Below, piece after piece: positions 1 through 9,261 of a stretch of DNA of 64,000 nt. The DNA is taken from positions 46,336-110,335 of the forward strand of contig NZ_VXKQ01000017.1 of NCBI RefSeq assembly GCF_008711465.1. Reading direction: 5' to 3'. The position numbers were made by a program, and so were the translations under genes. Position 1 is the first letter of the stretch, and each line of letters starts with the position of its first letter. The notes under the pieces are model-generated. The model ran no database searches, had not been told where the DNA came from, and saw only the letters and a program-made list of their open reading frames with translations. Source of the stretch: Francisella sp. SYW-9 (lineage in GTDB: Bacteria; Pseudomonadota; Gammaproteobacteria; Francisellales; Francisellaceae).

Positions 1-424
1 ATTGCAACCAAGCTAGCACTCTACTACGATACTCTTTTGATACGATAATTACAGCATAGCTTTGTGAGGCTAGTAAATACCCTGCAATAGCCCCTTGAAT
101 AAATCTAAGAGTTGTAAATACGAGTATATTATCAGTAGCATATATCAATATTTGAATAACTGCTAAAGCCGCTGCAGCTCTGAGGATCATAGTCTTATAG
201 CCAAACTTATCGGCATATTTACCCCAAATTGGAGAGAATATTATTGCTGAAACCAAAGGTAGGGTATATGCAAGAATACTCCATGTACCAGCATGTAATA
301 ATCCGTAGTTGCTAAGAGAACGCAAATAAATAGGTAGAAATGGGTTACACATTTCCATTGCTACAATAACTATAAGTTGGCAGCAGTATAGTAGGACTAT
401 TTGAGACTTTATTGTACGGTCCAT
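1..424 (-). CDS. MFS transporter, N-terminal part (cut by window edge)
   Basis: This is the first 141 codons of a major facilitator superfamily transporter; the rest lies beyond the window start. Reading the minus strand from the ATG at 424 gives MDRTIKSQIVLLYCCQL, then alternating hydrophobic helices. Between helices 2 and 3 is the MFS motif A-like loop GKYADKFGYKTM (about residues 69-80), which fits the usual G-X-X-X-D-R/K-X-G-R/K pattern. About four membrane helices are present. The substrate cannot be told from this part. The C-terminal half is unseen, so whether the gene is intact is unknown. Confidence 0.8.
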   Translation of the reverse strand, partial: MDRTIKSQIVLLYCCQLIVIVAMEMCNPFLPIYLRSLSNYGLLHAGTWSILAYTLPLVSAIIFSPIWGKYADKFGYKTMILRAAAALAVIQILIYATDNILVFTTLRFIQGAIAGYLLASQSYAVIIVSKEYRSRVLAWLQ

Positions 425-454
425 ATCAGCTATAAATTAAAAGATTCTAAGTTT

Positions 455-476
455 TATAATATTCATCGATATTATA
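455..476. promoter_or_regulatory. Inverted repeat upstream of MFS gene
   Basis: TATAATAT and ATATTATA form an 8-bp perfect inverted repeat around a 6-base centre, about 30 bases before the MFS start codon. It could be an operator or part of a promoter. The region is so AT-rich that chance is also plausible. The rest of the 425-629 gap shows no gene. Confidence 0.25.
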
Positions 477-629
477 GTAAAAGCTTAGCTGTAAAACTTG
501 TAAATATTTTTTTCTAAGTAGAGTTTTTACAAAAGAGATATGTCACTCGACAAATTGATCATAGTGTTTAAGTTAAGGTTAATAATCGCCAATGCTATAG
601 AGTGTGATAAGAGGTTTTTAAAATATATC

Positions 630-1133
630 TTAGTTATACGCACCAGCAGAGTAGTGTAATTCATAACTATGGCTATAGATTTCTAAGATATTTCCAAATG
701 GGTCTTCCATATAGATCATTCTATATGGTTTTTCACCAGGATAATAAAATCTAGGTTTAGCCATTCTACGTTTACCACCAGCATCAACTATTTTTTGAGC
801 TAATCCTTCAACATCAGGATCTTGGACACAGAAGTGGAAAATACCTGTTTTCCAGTATTCAAAGTTATTTTCTGGATTTTCTTGATTTTTGAACTCAAAT
901 AACTCAACTCCAATACGATCACCAGTAGATAAATGAGCTATTCTAAATGATCCCCAGCCTGCGCCAAAAACATCAGTACACATTTCTCCAATAGCACTAT
1001 CATCTTCAACGATTTCAGTTGGTTTCATAATCGTATACCAGCCTAAAACTTCAGTATAAAATTTAACAGCTGCTTCAAGATCTGGTACAGATATTCCAAT
1101 GTGTGAGAAATTTCTTGGGTATGTGTTTTGCAT
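630..1133 (-). CDS. VOC-family (glyoxalase/dioxygenase fold) protein
   Basis: This is a 167-residue vicinal-oxygen-chelate protein. It opens with the typical first betaalphabetabetabeta module (FSHIGISVPDLEAAVKFYTEVLGW, residues about 9-32) and ends with the second module carrying the metal-ligand-type sequence MEDPFGNILEIYS. H11 and the glutamate of ILEIYS are candidate metal ligands. Members act as lactoylglutathione lyases, dioxygenases or resistance proteins; the substrate is not evident here. It is divergently arranged with the LysR-type gene that follows, which suggests that regulator controls it. The ATG has an AAGGAAG-like ribosome site just upstream. Confidence 0.8.
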   Translation of the reverse strand: MQNTYPRNFSHIGISVPDLEAAVKFYTEVLGWYTIMKPTEIVEDDSAIGEMCTDVFGAGWGSFRIAHLSTGDRIGVELFEFKNQENPENNFEYWKTGIFHFCVQDPDVEGLAQKIVDAGGKRRMAKPRFYYPGEKPYRMIYMEDPFGNILEIYSHSYELHYSAGAYN

Positions 1134-1234
1134 TGTTTCTTCCTTTTTATTAGATTCTTTAATTTATGTGATGATTATATTTCTTATATGTTATAATGTA
1201 AAATTATTAAAAATGATTGTTTTAATTACAAAAA

Positions 1235-2110
1235 ATGATTAATGGTAAGTTTCTCAATACTTTCTTAAATTTAGTTGAGGTTGGTCACTATACAAAAACT
1301 GCGAAACTTCTAAATATGACTCAATCAGGAGTTAGCCAACATATAAACAAACTCGAGCAAAGTATCGGCAAAACAATCATAAATAATACTGGTAAAAAAT
1401 TTGAGTTAACTCAAGCAGGGCATCTACTTTATAAATATGCTGTAGATATAAGAGATAGAGAACAAGAGTTAGTATTAGAAATAGGCCATGACTACCCTTA
1501 TGAAGGAGAGTGTAAATTTGGCTGCTCAGGAAGTATTTTAATACAGATATATAAGCCTTTTCTTGAGTATCAATCTAAACATCAAGATCTTAGAATATCT
1601 TTGGAGTCAGCCCCTAATAAAAAGATATTTGAGATGCTCAATTCTAATGAAATTGATATTGGTATAGTGACAAATAAACAAGACTCAGAACAGTTTACAG
1701 AATTAAAGGTGGGTGCCCAAGAACTTGTAGTAGTGATCTCAAAAAGACAACAACAGAAATCTTTAGAAGACATTATAAATACAGGATTTATTAATCATCC
1801 AGATGGGCTATATTACCTTAAGAAAATATTTAAAAATAACAACAGATCTCATAGCAGTTTAAAAGGTGTTAGAGAAACTGGTTATGTTAATCAGCTCAGT
1901 CAAATTTTATTACCGGTGTCTCTAGGTCTAGGCTTTACGATATTGCCTAGATTTACAGTAGAGAACTTAGAATATTCTGATAAGTTGAAAATTCTAGATT
2001 TAGAAGTTCCGACATATGAGAGCATATATGTTTTATATAAAAAATATAAAGATCTACCTATTAGATACACTTGGTTTTTAGATCATTTGAAGAGTTTTTT
2101 GAAAGAATAA
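1235..2110 (+). CDS. LysR-family transcriptional regulator
   Basis: This is a 291-residue LysR-type regulator of normal family length. The N-terminal winged helix-turn-helix is clear: FLNLVEVGHYTKTAKLLNM, then TQSGVSQHINKLE as recognition helix (residues about 8-45). The remaining two thirds form the periplasmic-binding-protein-like effector domain. It is transcribed away from the VOC-family gene with about 100 bp between the start codons, the classic arrangement for a LysR regulator and its target. The target and co-inducer are inferred only from this layout. It ends at a hairpin shared with the convergent hydrolase gene. Confidence 0.88.
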   Translation: MINGKFLNTFLNLVEVGHYTKTAKLLNMTQSGVSQHINKLEQSIGKTIINNTGKKFELTQAGHLLYKYAVDIRDREQELVLEIGHDYPYEGECKFGCSGSILIQIYKPFLEYQSKHQDLRISLESAPNKKIFEMLNSNEIDIGIVTNKQDSEQFTELKVGAQELVVVISKRQQQKSLEDIINTGFINHPDGLYYLKKIFKNNNRSHSSLKGVRETGYVNQLSQILLPVSLGLGFTILPRFTVENLEYSDKLKILDLEVPTYESIYVLYKKYKDLPIRYTWFLDHLKSFLKE

Positions 2111-2116
2111 TGAGTT

Positions 2117-2137
2117 ATTCTAAACTTACTTTAGAAT
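2117..2137. terminator. Likely bidirectional terminator between convergent genes
   Basis: ATTCTAAA and TTTAGAAT form an 8-bp perfect stem with a 5-base loop (CTTAC), directly after the LysR stop codon and before the convergent hydrolase stop. Short T- and A-rich flanks lie on both sides. The stem is AT-rich, so it would be a weak terminator, but position and symmetry fit. Confidence 0.5.
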
Positions 2138-2163
2138 TTCAATAAAAACTAAGAAAACAGAAA

Positions 2164-3036
2164 TTATTTAATATACTTATCAAACCAAGCTGTTTGTTTA
2201 GTAAGTATTTGCTGTAATGGTTCGCCTTCATAGCATTCATAGTGGCTAACACCTTCTAGAACCATAAGCTCTTTAGGATCATTAGCTTTTTCATATAGGA
2301 TATGAGACTCTTCTACAGGGTTTACAGAATCTGTATCTGAAGCAACTATTAATACAGGTATCTTTAAGTCACCTATATAGTTTTCAGGCTTGTGTGAGAT
2401 AGTTTCATTAACTGTAAGGAATGGAATCTTAATATCAAAAGCATCATACTCTTTACTATATCTTTCATAAAATCCGATTGACTGCTCATCGGTTAGAACT
2501 TTGTGTAAAGGAACCATCATCTCTTTACCTGTTTTTTCCTTCTTAGCTAACATTTTATCGATCATACCAAAGAACTTTTCTTTCTCTTCAGCAGACATCT
2601 CTCCTGTGATTACTCTTTCACCATTAGCAAAAGTTAGTTGCACAGATAGACATTTAACTAGATCATTTTGAGCTGCTGCAGTGATAGCATTTGCGCCACC
2701 ATATGAAGTTCCCCATAGTCCGATCTTACTAGAGTCAACGAAGTCTAAGCTAGTAACATAGTCTATCGCTGAGTTTATATCTTCTATTTGTAATTTTGGT
2801 ACCAATCTACCTCTTTCACCTTCACTTTCACCAAACCCTCTATAGTCAAAGTTAAGAACTACATATCCTGCTTTAGCAAAAGCTTCAGCATATGCCGGAA
2901 GTAGCACTTCTTTAAAACCAGCAAAACCATGGCAAAGAACTATTGCTGGGTATTTGCTATTTCCGCTAAAGTTTTCAGGCTTGTATAGTAAAGCCGCAAT
3001 ATTTGAATCGTGAGATTTAAAACTTACTTTTTCCAT
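2164..3036 (-). CDS. Alpha/beta hydrolase (dienelactone hydrolase/S9-like)
   Basis: This is a 290-residue serine hydrolase of the alpha/beta fold. It has the oxyanion-region sequence VLCHGFAG (residues about 33-40) and the nucleophile elbow G-T-S-Y-G-G with Ser111. A downstream aspartate sits in VASDTDSVNP and a histidine in GVSHYECY near the C-terminus, giving a complete Ser-Asp-His triad. There is no signal peptide, so it should act in the cytosol on a small ester or acyl substrate that cannot be named. A cap insertion rich in Lys, Glu and Met lies between the nucleophile and the acid residue. Confidence 0.85.
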   Translation of the reverse strand: MEKVSFKSHDSNIAALLYKPENFSGNSKYPAIVLCHGFAGFKEVLLPAYAEAFAKAGYVVLNFDYRGFGESEGERGRLVPKLQIEDINSAIDYVTSLDFVDSSKIGLWGTSYGGANAITAAAQNDLVKCLSVQLTFANGERVITGEMSAEEKEKFFGMIDKMLAKKEKTGKEMMVPLHKVLTDEQSIGFYERYSKEYDAFDIKIPFLTVNETISHKPENYIGDLKIPVLIVASDTDSVNPVEESHILYEKANDPKELMVLEGVSHYECYEGEPLQQILTKQTAWFDKYIK

Positions 3037-3172
3037 ATTCTTATCTATAAATTTGAGTTTTTGTATTTGATTTATTCTATCAGAAATTAAAAAGATGTAT
3101 TTAGATTAGTAAATATTATTTTAATTTATTTTGAAAAATTTAGATGTTTTAAGTATATCTATAGGGGTTTTG

Positions 3173-3709
3173 CTAATAGCTGGATGTTCCTCGTAGAGGA
3201 TAGTTATTTTTAGGGTCTCTAATCCACTCTAACCCAGAAACTAATGCCTCCAGCTCAGGACGAACAAAGGGGTTGTTTGAAATATCAACAACATGTAAAA
3301 GATTTTTCTCATTAACAACAAATAATCCTGGCTCTGCAAAGTTATGATCTGTTTCTTGGGCTGATCTTGGTTCAGAAATATATAATCCTAAGCTTTCCAT
3401 TTGCACTTGTGTTAATCCATAATAAATAGGAAAACCAATATCTAGATTTTTTAGATGATCTTCTAACTGCTCTCTACTATCAGCAGATACAGCAACTAGA
3501 TCAACTTTATTCTCTAACAGTCTTTTTCTATAGGTCTCTATTTGATTGAGATATTTTGTACAAAGAGGACAGTGATGACCACGGTAAACAATGATAACTT
3601 GCCATTCTGTATTAACTGCCGGCTTACCTAGTATTACTCTACTATTGTTTAGATTTTTTACTATTATATTAGGAAATTTCGTCCCAGCATGTAGCTTTGT
3701 CGTATACAT
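3173..3709 (-). CDS. Peroxiredoxin-like (AhpC/TSA-related) protein
   Basis: This is a 178-residue thioredoxin-fold protein. The active-site region YRGHHCPLCTKYLNQIETY has cysteines at 47 and 50, a CPLC motif in the place of the peroxidatic cysteine of AhpC/TSA proteins. It is followed by LVAVSADSREQLEDH, the usual beta-strand and helix, and a late strand GLFVVNEKN. Such proteins reduce peroxides or disulfides in the cytosol, but the exact activity of this CXXC subgroup is not settled. It stands alone between the hydrolase and the efflux pair. Confidence 0.75.
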   Translation of the reverse strand: MYTTKLHAGTKFPNIIVKNLNNSRVILGKPAVNTEWQVIIVYRGHHCPLCTKYLNQIETYRKRLLENKVDLVAVSADSREQLEDHLKNLDIGFPIYYGLTQVQMESLGLYISEPRSAQETDHNFAEPGLFVVNEKNLLHVVDISNNPFVRPELEALVSGLEWIRDPKNNYPLRGTSSY

Positions 3710-3812
3710 CTTGAGCTCTCAAAAGATATAGTTGTTATAATTACGAGTATAAAAAAAATCGAATAAAAAAGGTAGAATAAATATTTTTAAAAAGTTGAAA
3801 CTTTATGACTAT

Positions 3813-4871
3813 TTACTTTATTAGTTGTTTAGTTATATACTTTAGTAAAATAGGATATATAGCTCGAATGCCTTTTTCACAGCCCTCGAGTAATAGTAGT
3901 ATAAATAATGCTACAAATATTCCTAAAGCTCTTTCTGTTCCATCAAAGAAATTAAAAGCCTCAAAACTTGTTGGAAAGCAAACCATCATAAAAGCCCTAT
4001 TTGCCTGCTCATAGCCATAACCATAGGATGGATGCTGAAGTGTAAAGTACAAAAAGATGGTTGAAAAAACAACAAATAGAGGAAATATCAAAATAGCAAA
4101 AAAGCTAGATATTACAATGCATGATATACCACATACAACACCCAATAAACATCCCCAAAACCTTCTATGAAATGTTGCTACAGTTTTATTTATCTCAACT
4201 CCTGAGATAGCTATGATTGTTATGATCATGTTTATTGAACCACCAGGGATATTTATAGACATCCAAAATATTACAGATAGGTTCATGGCAAAAAACATTC
4301 TCACAGCACTTAATAGTGCGTGTTTGTTTGATAGTGGCACAGCTGGCGTAAAATCCTTTCCTTTATTTATTGGTAATAAAGCGATAAAGGCTAAAGCACA
4401 GAAGATACCAACAACATTGCTTAGAGTTCTGTATTCAGCTAAGTGAAAAGCCATTGTCGGATCAGCTATACAAGATGCTCCTATAAAAGAAATGTGAAGA
4501 CCTATAAAAAGTAGAAAATATGTTTCTTGAGTATATATCCTTGATAAGTATAAGAAGAAAGACCCAACTATAAAAATAATAGCTATACCAACAAAAGATA
4601 AATTTATAAGAGCTACACTTAAACATAACCCTATAGTAGATCCTATAATTGTTGCAAATAACCTTCTCCATGCCTTATAAATGGTAATAGTTGTCCCATT
4701 CGACCATATTACAATAGCTGCTGTAGCTGCCCAAAAAGGGTAATCGAAATCTAGAGCGTCATTAACGATAACAGCAATAGCACCACAAATAGATACAACA
4801 GTAGCGATAAATAAAACCTCTTGAGAATCTTTTTTTTGAATATTGAAAACTTTAGAACCATACATGAGCAT
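3813..4871 (-). CDS. FUSC/AaeB-like inner-membrane transporter
   Basis: This is a 352-residue polytopic protein with two sets of closely spaced hydrophobic helices. The motif YPFWAATAAIVIW near residue 45 and RRLFATIIGSTIGL after it are characteristic of the fusaric-acid-resistance/aromatic-acid exporter family (FUSC, AaeB). A second related half begins near residue 190 (SVIFWMSINIPGGSINMI, then FHRRFWGCLLGVV). It is shorter than AaeB (about 650 residues) and lacks a large cytosolic domain. It overlaps the end of the upstream HlyD gene, so the two should be co-expressed as a pump. An ATG six bases further in is an alternative start. Confidence 0.82.
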   Translation of the reverse strand: MLMYGSKVFNIQKKDSQEVLFIATVVSICGAIAVIVNDALDFDYPFWAATAAIVIWSNGTTITIYKAWRRLFATIIGSTIGLCLSVALINLSFVGIAIIFIVGSFFLYLSRIYTQETYFLLFIGLHISFIGASCIADPTMAFHLAEYRTLSNVVGIFCALAFIALLPINKGKDFTPAVPLSNKHALLSAVRMFFAMNLSVIFWMSINIPGGSINMIITIIAISGVEINKTVATFHRRFWGCLLGVVCGISCIVISSFFAILIFPLFVVFSTIFLYFTLQHPSYGYGYEQANRAFMMVCFPTSFEAFNFFDGTERALGIFVALFILLLLEGCEKGIRAIYPILLKYITKQLIK

Positions 4872-5817
4872 CTGCTCCTAATCTGAAAGGTTTTGTATCT
4901 CTAGATAAAACCTCAATAAGAACAGGGAATCTGTAATCTAGTCTGACCCATTCAATATTTCTTTTTATATTATAAAGAGCTGAGAAGTTGTTATATTGAG
5001 GCTTGTTGATTCCCTTTTCAATGCTAACTATTTTTCCTTTATATTTTTTAAATCCTGTTAGACTAGTTGTAATATCGACTATTTTACCAGTAGATAAGTA
5101 TTTAAGGTTACTTTCTTTAACATTTGCGATTATAAACCATTTATCTGTATTTATTATAGAGAAGAGAGTTTTACCTTGAGTAATAAAATCTCCCTTTTGT
5201 AGAATAAAGTTAGACACATATCCATTTGTTTCTGCTTTGATCGAGCATCTACTTAGTAAATATTTTTTCTGATCTATTTTTGCATTAAGTATTTTTCTAT
5301 TAGATTTTAGATCATTTTTTTCTACTTTAAGATTGTTAACTGATTGATCTGCTTTAACATAAAGAGACTCACTAAGAATTAGGTTTTTTGCTGCTAAATC
5401 TTCTCGTATTTTAGATACTGCACGCTTTTCGATTAAAAACTTATAGCGTTCAAAGTCCTTTTTTTGGACGGCTAAATTCTCTAAAGCTAAGTCTCTTTGT
5501 TTCTTTGCTAACGTTATTTTAGTAACAATATCTTTAAGCTGTACTGATATCTTTTCTTTTTGAGAATTTAATATTTTTAACTTTTTATCTATGTATCTAC
5601 AGTCAAGCTTAAATAAAGTTTGTCCTTTTTTTACATAAGATCCCTTTTTTACATATATTTTTCTTATTTGTCCACTCTCAACACTACTTACTCTTGTGAA
5701 ATTTGCATATAAGTATGCATCTCTTTCAAATTTTGCGTCCAAAAATAGAAAGGCACAGATAAGAAAAATAATTATAAATATCATTATTATGGTAACCATT
5801 ACTTTAGATATTTTCAT
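4852..5817 (-). CDS. HlyD/EmrA-family membrane fusion protein
   Basis: This is a 321-residue periplasmic adaptor. One N-terminal membrane helix (about residues 7-27) is followed by a biotinyl/lipoyl-like half (VSSVESGQIRKIYVKKGSYVKKGQTLF). Then come a long coiled-coil hairpin rich in Lys, Leu and Glu (about 80-185), the second lipoyl half (SIKAETNGYVSNFILQKGD) and a beta-barrel domain. The architecture matches EmrA/AaeA. It is the first gene of the pair with the FUSC transporter and is divergent from a LysR regulator. Together they probably export an aromatic acid or similar compound, though the substrate is inferred from the family only. Confidence 0.85.
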   Translation of the reverse strand: MKISKVMVTIIMIFIIIFLICAFLFLDAKFERDAYLYANFTRVSSVESGQIRKIYVKKGSYVKKGQTLFKLDCRYIDKKLKILNSQKEKISVQLKDIVTKITLAKKQRDLALENLAVQKKDFERYKFLIEKRAVSKIREDLAAKNLILSESLYVKADQSVNNLKVEKNDLKSNRKILNAKIDQKKYLLSRCSIKAETNGYVSNFILQKGDFITQGKTLFSIINTDKWFIIANVKESNLKYLSTGKIVDITTSLTGFKKYKGKIVSIEKGINKPQYNNFSALYNIKRNIEWVRLDYRFPVLIEVLSRDTKPFRLGADAHVWF

Positions 5818-5929
5818 AACTTACTCACCTTTTATAATCTGACAAAATGCTTGATATATATTTTTACACTAAAATTATCTCTTAAAAAGATATAAAATAA
5901 TGATTATGAATTTCCAAAATGGAAATAAT

Positions 5930-6802
5930 ATGGATAAGCTTGAATGTATGAGAAGTTTTATACTAGTTGCTAAAAATCGTAGTTTTACAGCTGCAGCTAG
6001 GAAACAAGGGATAGGGCTTGCAAAGGTTAGTAAACAAATTAATTTTCTTGAAGGATGGCTTTCATCTTCGTTATTTTTACGCACAACTAGAAAAGTTGAA
6101 CTTACATCTAAGGGTGAAGTTTTCTTAGATTATGCACAAAAGACTATAAACCTAATAGAAGATGCTCAGAATGATATAGAAAGTCAAGGAGGACAACCAA
6201 AGGGAGAAATAACAGTTTCAATAACCGCAGGTCTTAATATTGCATTCTTTACCAAACATTTTGCTAACTTTTTATCTAAATATAGCCAGATAAAATTAAA
6301 TATACAGAGCATTCTTTCGCCAATTAATGTTTTGGAAGGAACATCTGATATTTCGGTAAGTACTATAAATATTTCTGACTCAAGATTAGTTCAATATGTT
6401 TTTGGTTCATTTAAACGGAAACTATATGCATCTCCTAAGTATTTAGAAAAGCATGGTATTCCCTCAACATTATCACAGTTATCTAATCATAATGCTTTAG
6501 TGAATATCGTAACTCACCCTAAAGGAGTTTGGCAATTTAGTAAGTCAAACATAAATTTAAACTATAACTATTTCTCAAGCTCGATGGATGAACTAAAAAA
6601 TGCTGCTATTCATGATCTTGGTATTATATGGACAATGGATACTTTAGTTAAAAAAGAGGTTGAAAATGGTCAGCTTATTGAGATTCAGATAGATGGTACT
6701 CAGGCAACTGCTAAACTATATTGTTATTTTCTTCAAACGTCAAAAGAGGATAAGAAACGCATGCTTGCTGAGTACTTATTAGAAAATGTTACAATATCTT
6801 AA
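5930..6802 (+). CDS. LysR-family regulator of the adjacent efflux pair
   Basis: This is a LysR-type regulator of 290 residues when started at the ATG at 5930 (MDKLECMRSFILVAKN). An upstream in-frame ATG at 5900 would add ten residues that do not look like family sequence. The helix-turn-helix lies at about residues 13-40 (GSFTAAAR-like NRSFTAAARKQGIGLAKVSKQINFLE). It is transcribed away from the HlyD gene with a gap near 110 bp, the same layout as aaeR next to aaeXAB. It is therefore likely to control the pump in response to its substrate; this is inference from position. Confidence 0.87.
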   Translation: MDKLECMRSFILVAKNRSFTAAARKQGIGLAKVSKQINFLEGWLSSSLFLRTTRKVELTSKGEVFLDYAQKTINLIEDAQNDIESQGGQPKGEITVSITAGLNIAFFTKHFANFLSKYSQIKLNIQSILSPINVLEGTSDISVSTINISDSRLVQYVFGSFKRKLYASPKYLEKHGIPSTLSQLSNHNALVNIVTHPKGVWQFSKSNINLNYNYFSSSMDELKNAAIHDLGIIWTMDTLVKKEVENGQLIEIQIDGTQATAKLYCYFLQTSKEDKKRMLAEYLLENVTIS

Positions 6803-6836
6803 AGGAGCTTTTTAGAAACTAGTTTACTTATCACAA

Positions 6837-7475
6837 CTATTTTTCATTTTTATTCTCCATAGGTATCATAACCTCATTAGTACGCAAGAATGGTATTGTC
6901 CAAGGTGGATTATAGCCGGCAGCTTCTGGTTGCCCTATAGCTTGATAATTATTAGATTTTATCCATGTTCTAAGTTTATCAGTATTAGAATCTATCGAAT
7001 CTTTATCTAGGAACCCACTAAATGTAACGACAGCCATTTTTGTTTCAGGTTTTTCAACAAGTTTCACTCTGTTATTAGTTGGTTTTGGTGCGTTTTCTAG
7101 AGTATATTTAGCAGGTAATACAAAAGCTATAGTCCATATCTTATCATCGCCTTTTATTATAACAGGTGCAGTCATTTCTATATTTTGTGATGTTTGTTCT
7201 ATTTTAACAGGTGCAGTCATTTGAATATCTTTTTTAGATATATTTGCACCAGTTATATACTTAAATAGATAACCAAAACCTCTATTTACAGCTGACTTAT
7301 AATCTGGGTCTTCCACTGTTACTTGAGCCTCTGTAAGAGGGGCATAAACTCTAATTGAGAAGTTATCATCTTTTTTAATACTTGTGTATTTGGCTTGAGG
7401 AGTATCATTTATACCTAAAACACTACAAGAAGATAAGGCTAGAGCTGAGATTACCGAAAGAAATTTTTTTAACAT
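6837..7475 (-). CDS. SOUL-family haem-binding lipoprotein
   Basis: This is a 212-residue SOUL/HBP-family protein. A lipoprotein signal peptide ends at the lipobox LSSC (Cys17), so the mature protein should be lipid-anchored in the envelope. Family hallmarks are the YTSIKKDDNFSIRVYAP start, NRGFGYLFKYITGANISKKDIQMTAPV, and a second MTAPV repeat. A late strand reads MAVVTFSGFLDKDS, and the C-terminal motif is GYNPPWTIPFLRTNEVMIP. SOUL proteins bind haem or tetrapyrroles, but their role in bacteria is poorly known. It stands alone, convergent with the LysR gene. Confidence 0.85.
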   Translation of the reverse strand: MLKKFLSVISALALSSCSVLGINDTPQAKYTSIKKDDNFSIRVYAPLTEAQVTVEDPDYKSAVNRGFGYLFKYITGANISKKDIQMTAPVKIEQTSQNIEMTAPVIIKGDDKIWTIAFVLPAKYTLENAPKPTNNRVKLVEKPETKMAVVTFSGFLDKDSIDSNTDKLRTWIKSNNYQAIGQPEAAGYNPPWTIPFLRTNEVMIPMENKNEK

Positions 7476-7617
7476 ATCCAGTACTCCTAGTTTTGTTGTA
7501 AAAGATATTTATACTATTAATTATAAATCACAATATAATATAACACTGTTAAAATTTTGTAAGGTTTGTTTTTTAGTAATTATAAATACCACTCAAAATA
7601 TAAATAAGGGATCAAAA

Positions 7618-8160
7618 ATGGAAAAAATAATTAAAGCACTGATATTATTTTCTATGCTATTAGGAGTTTGTTATGCTGGAGTTAATAAGCCACTTAATCT
7701 TTTGGTACAAAGAGCAGAACTAATGAAAGGTGTTGGGATATGTAAATCAAAGATTAAAGGTTCTATTTATGATGCTAACCAAGAGATACGCGTGCTACAA
7801 AATGCTGCAAAATTAGCAAAGCAAAATAAGCTAGAAAAGAATTCATTCTTAATCTTTATTCAGTTACAGATGGATTTATCTAAACAAATAGAAGATTACT
7901 ATTTGAATAATGCTACACAGCAGCAACTTGAGCAACAAGTCTCAGATTGTTTGACTAACTATCGCGATAAGATTAAGAAAGTTGATGCACAGCTATATCC
8001 AGCGATAAGCAAAAACATCAAGTCAATCCATAATGATAAGAAACTAGCATCACAGCTGAGAAAACTTGTTAGGAAGCAAAATATTAAAGGAATTCCTCAA
8101 GATCCTGACTATTTAGATTTAATAGCTAACAGTTTACAAACTATCAAAAAAACTAAGTAA
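7618..8160 (+). CDS. Secreted protein of unknown function
   Basis: This is a 180-residue protein I do not recognise. It begins with a good Sec signal peptide (charged MEKIIK, then a hydrophobic stretch to about residue 20, with a possible cleavage site after CYA). The mature part is mostly alpha-helical and rich in Lys, Gln and Asn, with two cysteines (near residues 41 and 103) that could form a disulfide. A ribosome site (AAGGGA) precedes the ATG. It is probably periplasmic or surface-exposed. Nothing nearby indicates its role, and it may be confined to the genus. Confidence 0.75.
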   Translation: MEKIIKALILFSMLLGVCYAGVNKPLNLLVQRAELMKGVGICKSKIKGSIYDANQEIRVLQNAAKLAKQNKLEKNSFLIFIQLQMDLSKQIEDYYLNNATQQQLEQQVSDCLTNYRDKIKKVDAQLYPAISKNIKSIHNDKKLASQLRKLVRKQNIKGIPQDPDYLDLIANSLQTIKKTK

Positions 8161-8281
8161 TTCTTGTACTATCTTTAATATTTCAATAACTACAAAATAC
8201 TAACTTTAAAATATAGTTTACTATCGGCAAAAATTGAACTAATATATAGTTTCAACATCGATTAATCTTTTGAGAAACTCA

Positions 8282-8914
8282 ATGAAAATAATGTTCTCAG
8301 CAGATGGTATCTCTAAATCAGACTTAGAGAAGACAGCATCTGTTTCAAAGCATGTTGACTGTGTCAAAATAGGTCATATTTTATGTTCGACACTATCATT
8401 TAAAGAAATTCATGAGCTAGTAGGAGATAAAGACATCTTCTTAGATTTTAAATTTCATGATATTCCAAATACAGTTAAGACTTCAATAGAAAATTATTCA
8501 AAAGCTATTCCAAACTTTAAGTACTTTACTTTTCACGGTACTGCAAGTGATGAAATGGTCAAAGCAGCTCTTAATGCTGATACACAGGCTATTCCATTAG
8601 CAGTAATTACACTAAGTAGTGATGCTAACTTTGATAAAGCAGATAGCCTAGCCAAATTTGAAAGATGTGTGAGTTTAGGTGTGGAAAACTTTATATGTCA
8701 TCCACATTTAGTTGCTGATGTTAGAGCTAAGTTTGGGGGTGAAATCAAGTTATATGTGCCAGGTGTAAGGCTTGAGAGTGATTTAAGTGATGATCATTTT
8801 AATGCTTTGACACCTAAAAAAGCTAAAGAGCTTGGAGTTGATTATATTATAGTTGGTAGACCTCTTCTACGTGCTGAAAGTATAGTTGAGAAGCTAAAGG
8901 AGTTTAGTTTATAA
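8282..8914 (+). CDS. pyrF: Orotidine-5'-phosphate decarboxylase
   Basis: PyrF decarboxylates OMP to UMP, the last step of pyrimidine synthesis. Motifs include FSADG at the start, DCVKIGH for strand 2, the catalytic D-X-K-X-X-D cluster as FLDFKFHDIPNT (about residues 54-65 here), and a late phosphate-binding loop VDYIIVGRPLLRAE. The length of 210 residues is normal. I prefer the ATG at 8282; a TTG at 8270 would add four residues. The next pyrimidine gene, a pyrD homologue, lies about 500 bp away on the same strand with a cupin gene on the opposite strand in between. Confidence 0.93.
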   Translation: MKIMFSADGISKSDLEKTASVSKHVDCVKIGHILCSTLSFKEIHELVGDKDIFLDFKFHDIPNTVKTSIENYSKAIPNFKYFTFHGTASDEMVKAALNADTQAIPLAVITLSSDANFDKADSLAKFERCVSLGVENFICHPHLVADVRAKFGGEIKLYVPGVRLESDLSDDHFNALTPKKAKELGVDYIIVGRPLLRAESIVEKLKEFSL

Positions 8915-8919
8915 AACTT

Positions 8920-9261
8920 TTAATCTACTATCTTTTTAACATGTTCAACAGAGTCTATTTTTGCTAAGGATAAACGGATAATACTATTTTCTATAGCTTC
9001 TAAGCTATGCATAGTGTTTGGCTCTAGATAGACTAAATCACCAATTTTTAGATTATGTTTTTTCTCACTTATATAAAAGTTAAGATCCCCTTTTACTAAC
9101 ATAATAGTTATTGGATGTGGCGCAGCATGTTCTTTCATTGTTATATCTTTTGGTATGCTTACTTGCATCTCCTTAGTTAGAGGCGTTTCTATTAGTTTTT
9201 TGATAATAACTTTGTCTTGGCTAAAGTCAGCACCTTCAACAAAATTTACAAATTCGGCCAT
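8920..9261 (-). CDS. Small cupin-domain protein
   Basis: This is a single-domain cupin of 113 residues. The start at 9261 is chosen because AGGAG lies seven bases upstream; a longer frame to 9303 adds an unlikely leader. Cupin motif 1 is degenerate (HAAPHPITIMLVKGDLNFYI) and motif 2 is GDLVYLEPNTMHSLEAIE, with histidines able to bind a metal. The function is unknown; such proteins are often metal-binding enzymes or sensors. It is convergent with pyrF, with only five bases between the stop codons. Confidence 0.75.
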   Translation of the reverse strand: MAEFVNFVEGADFSQDKVIIKKLIETPLTKEMQVSIPKDITMKEHAAPHPITIMLVKGDLNFYISEKKHNLKIGDLVYLEPNTMHSLEAIENSIIRLSLAKIDSVEHVKKIVD

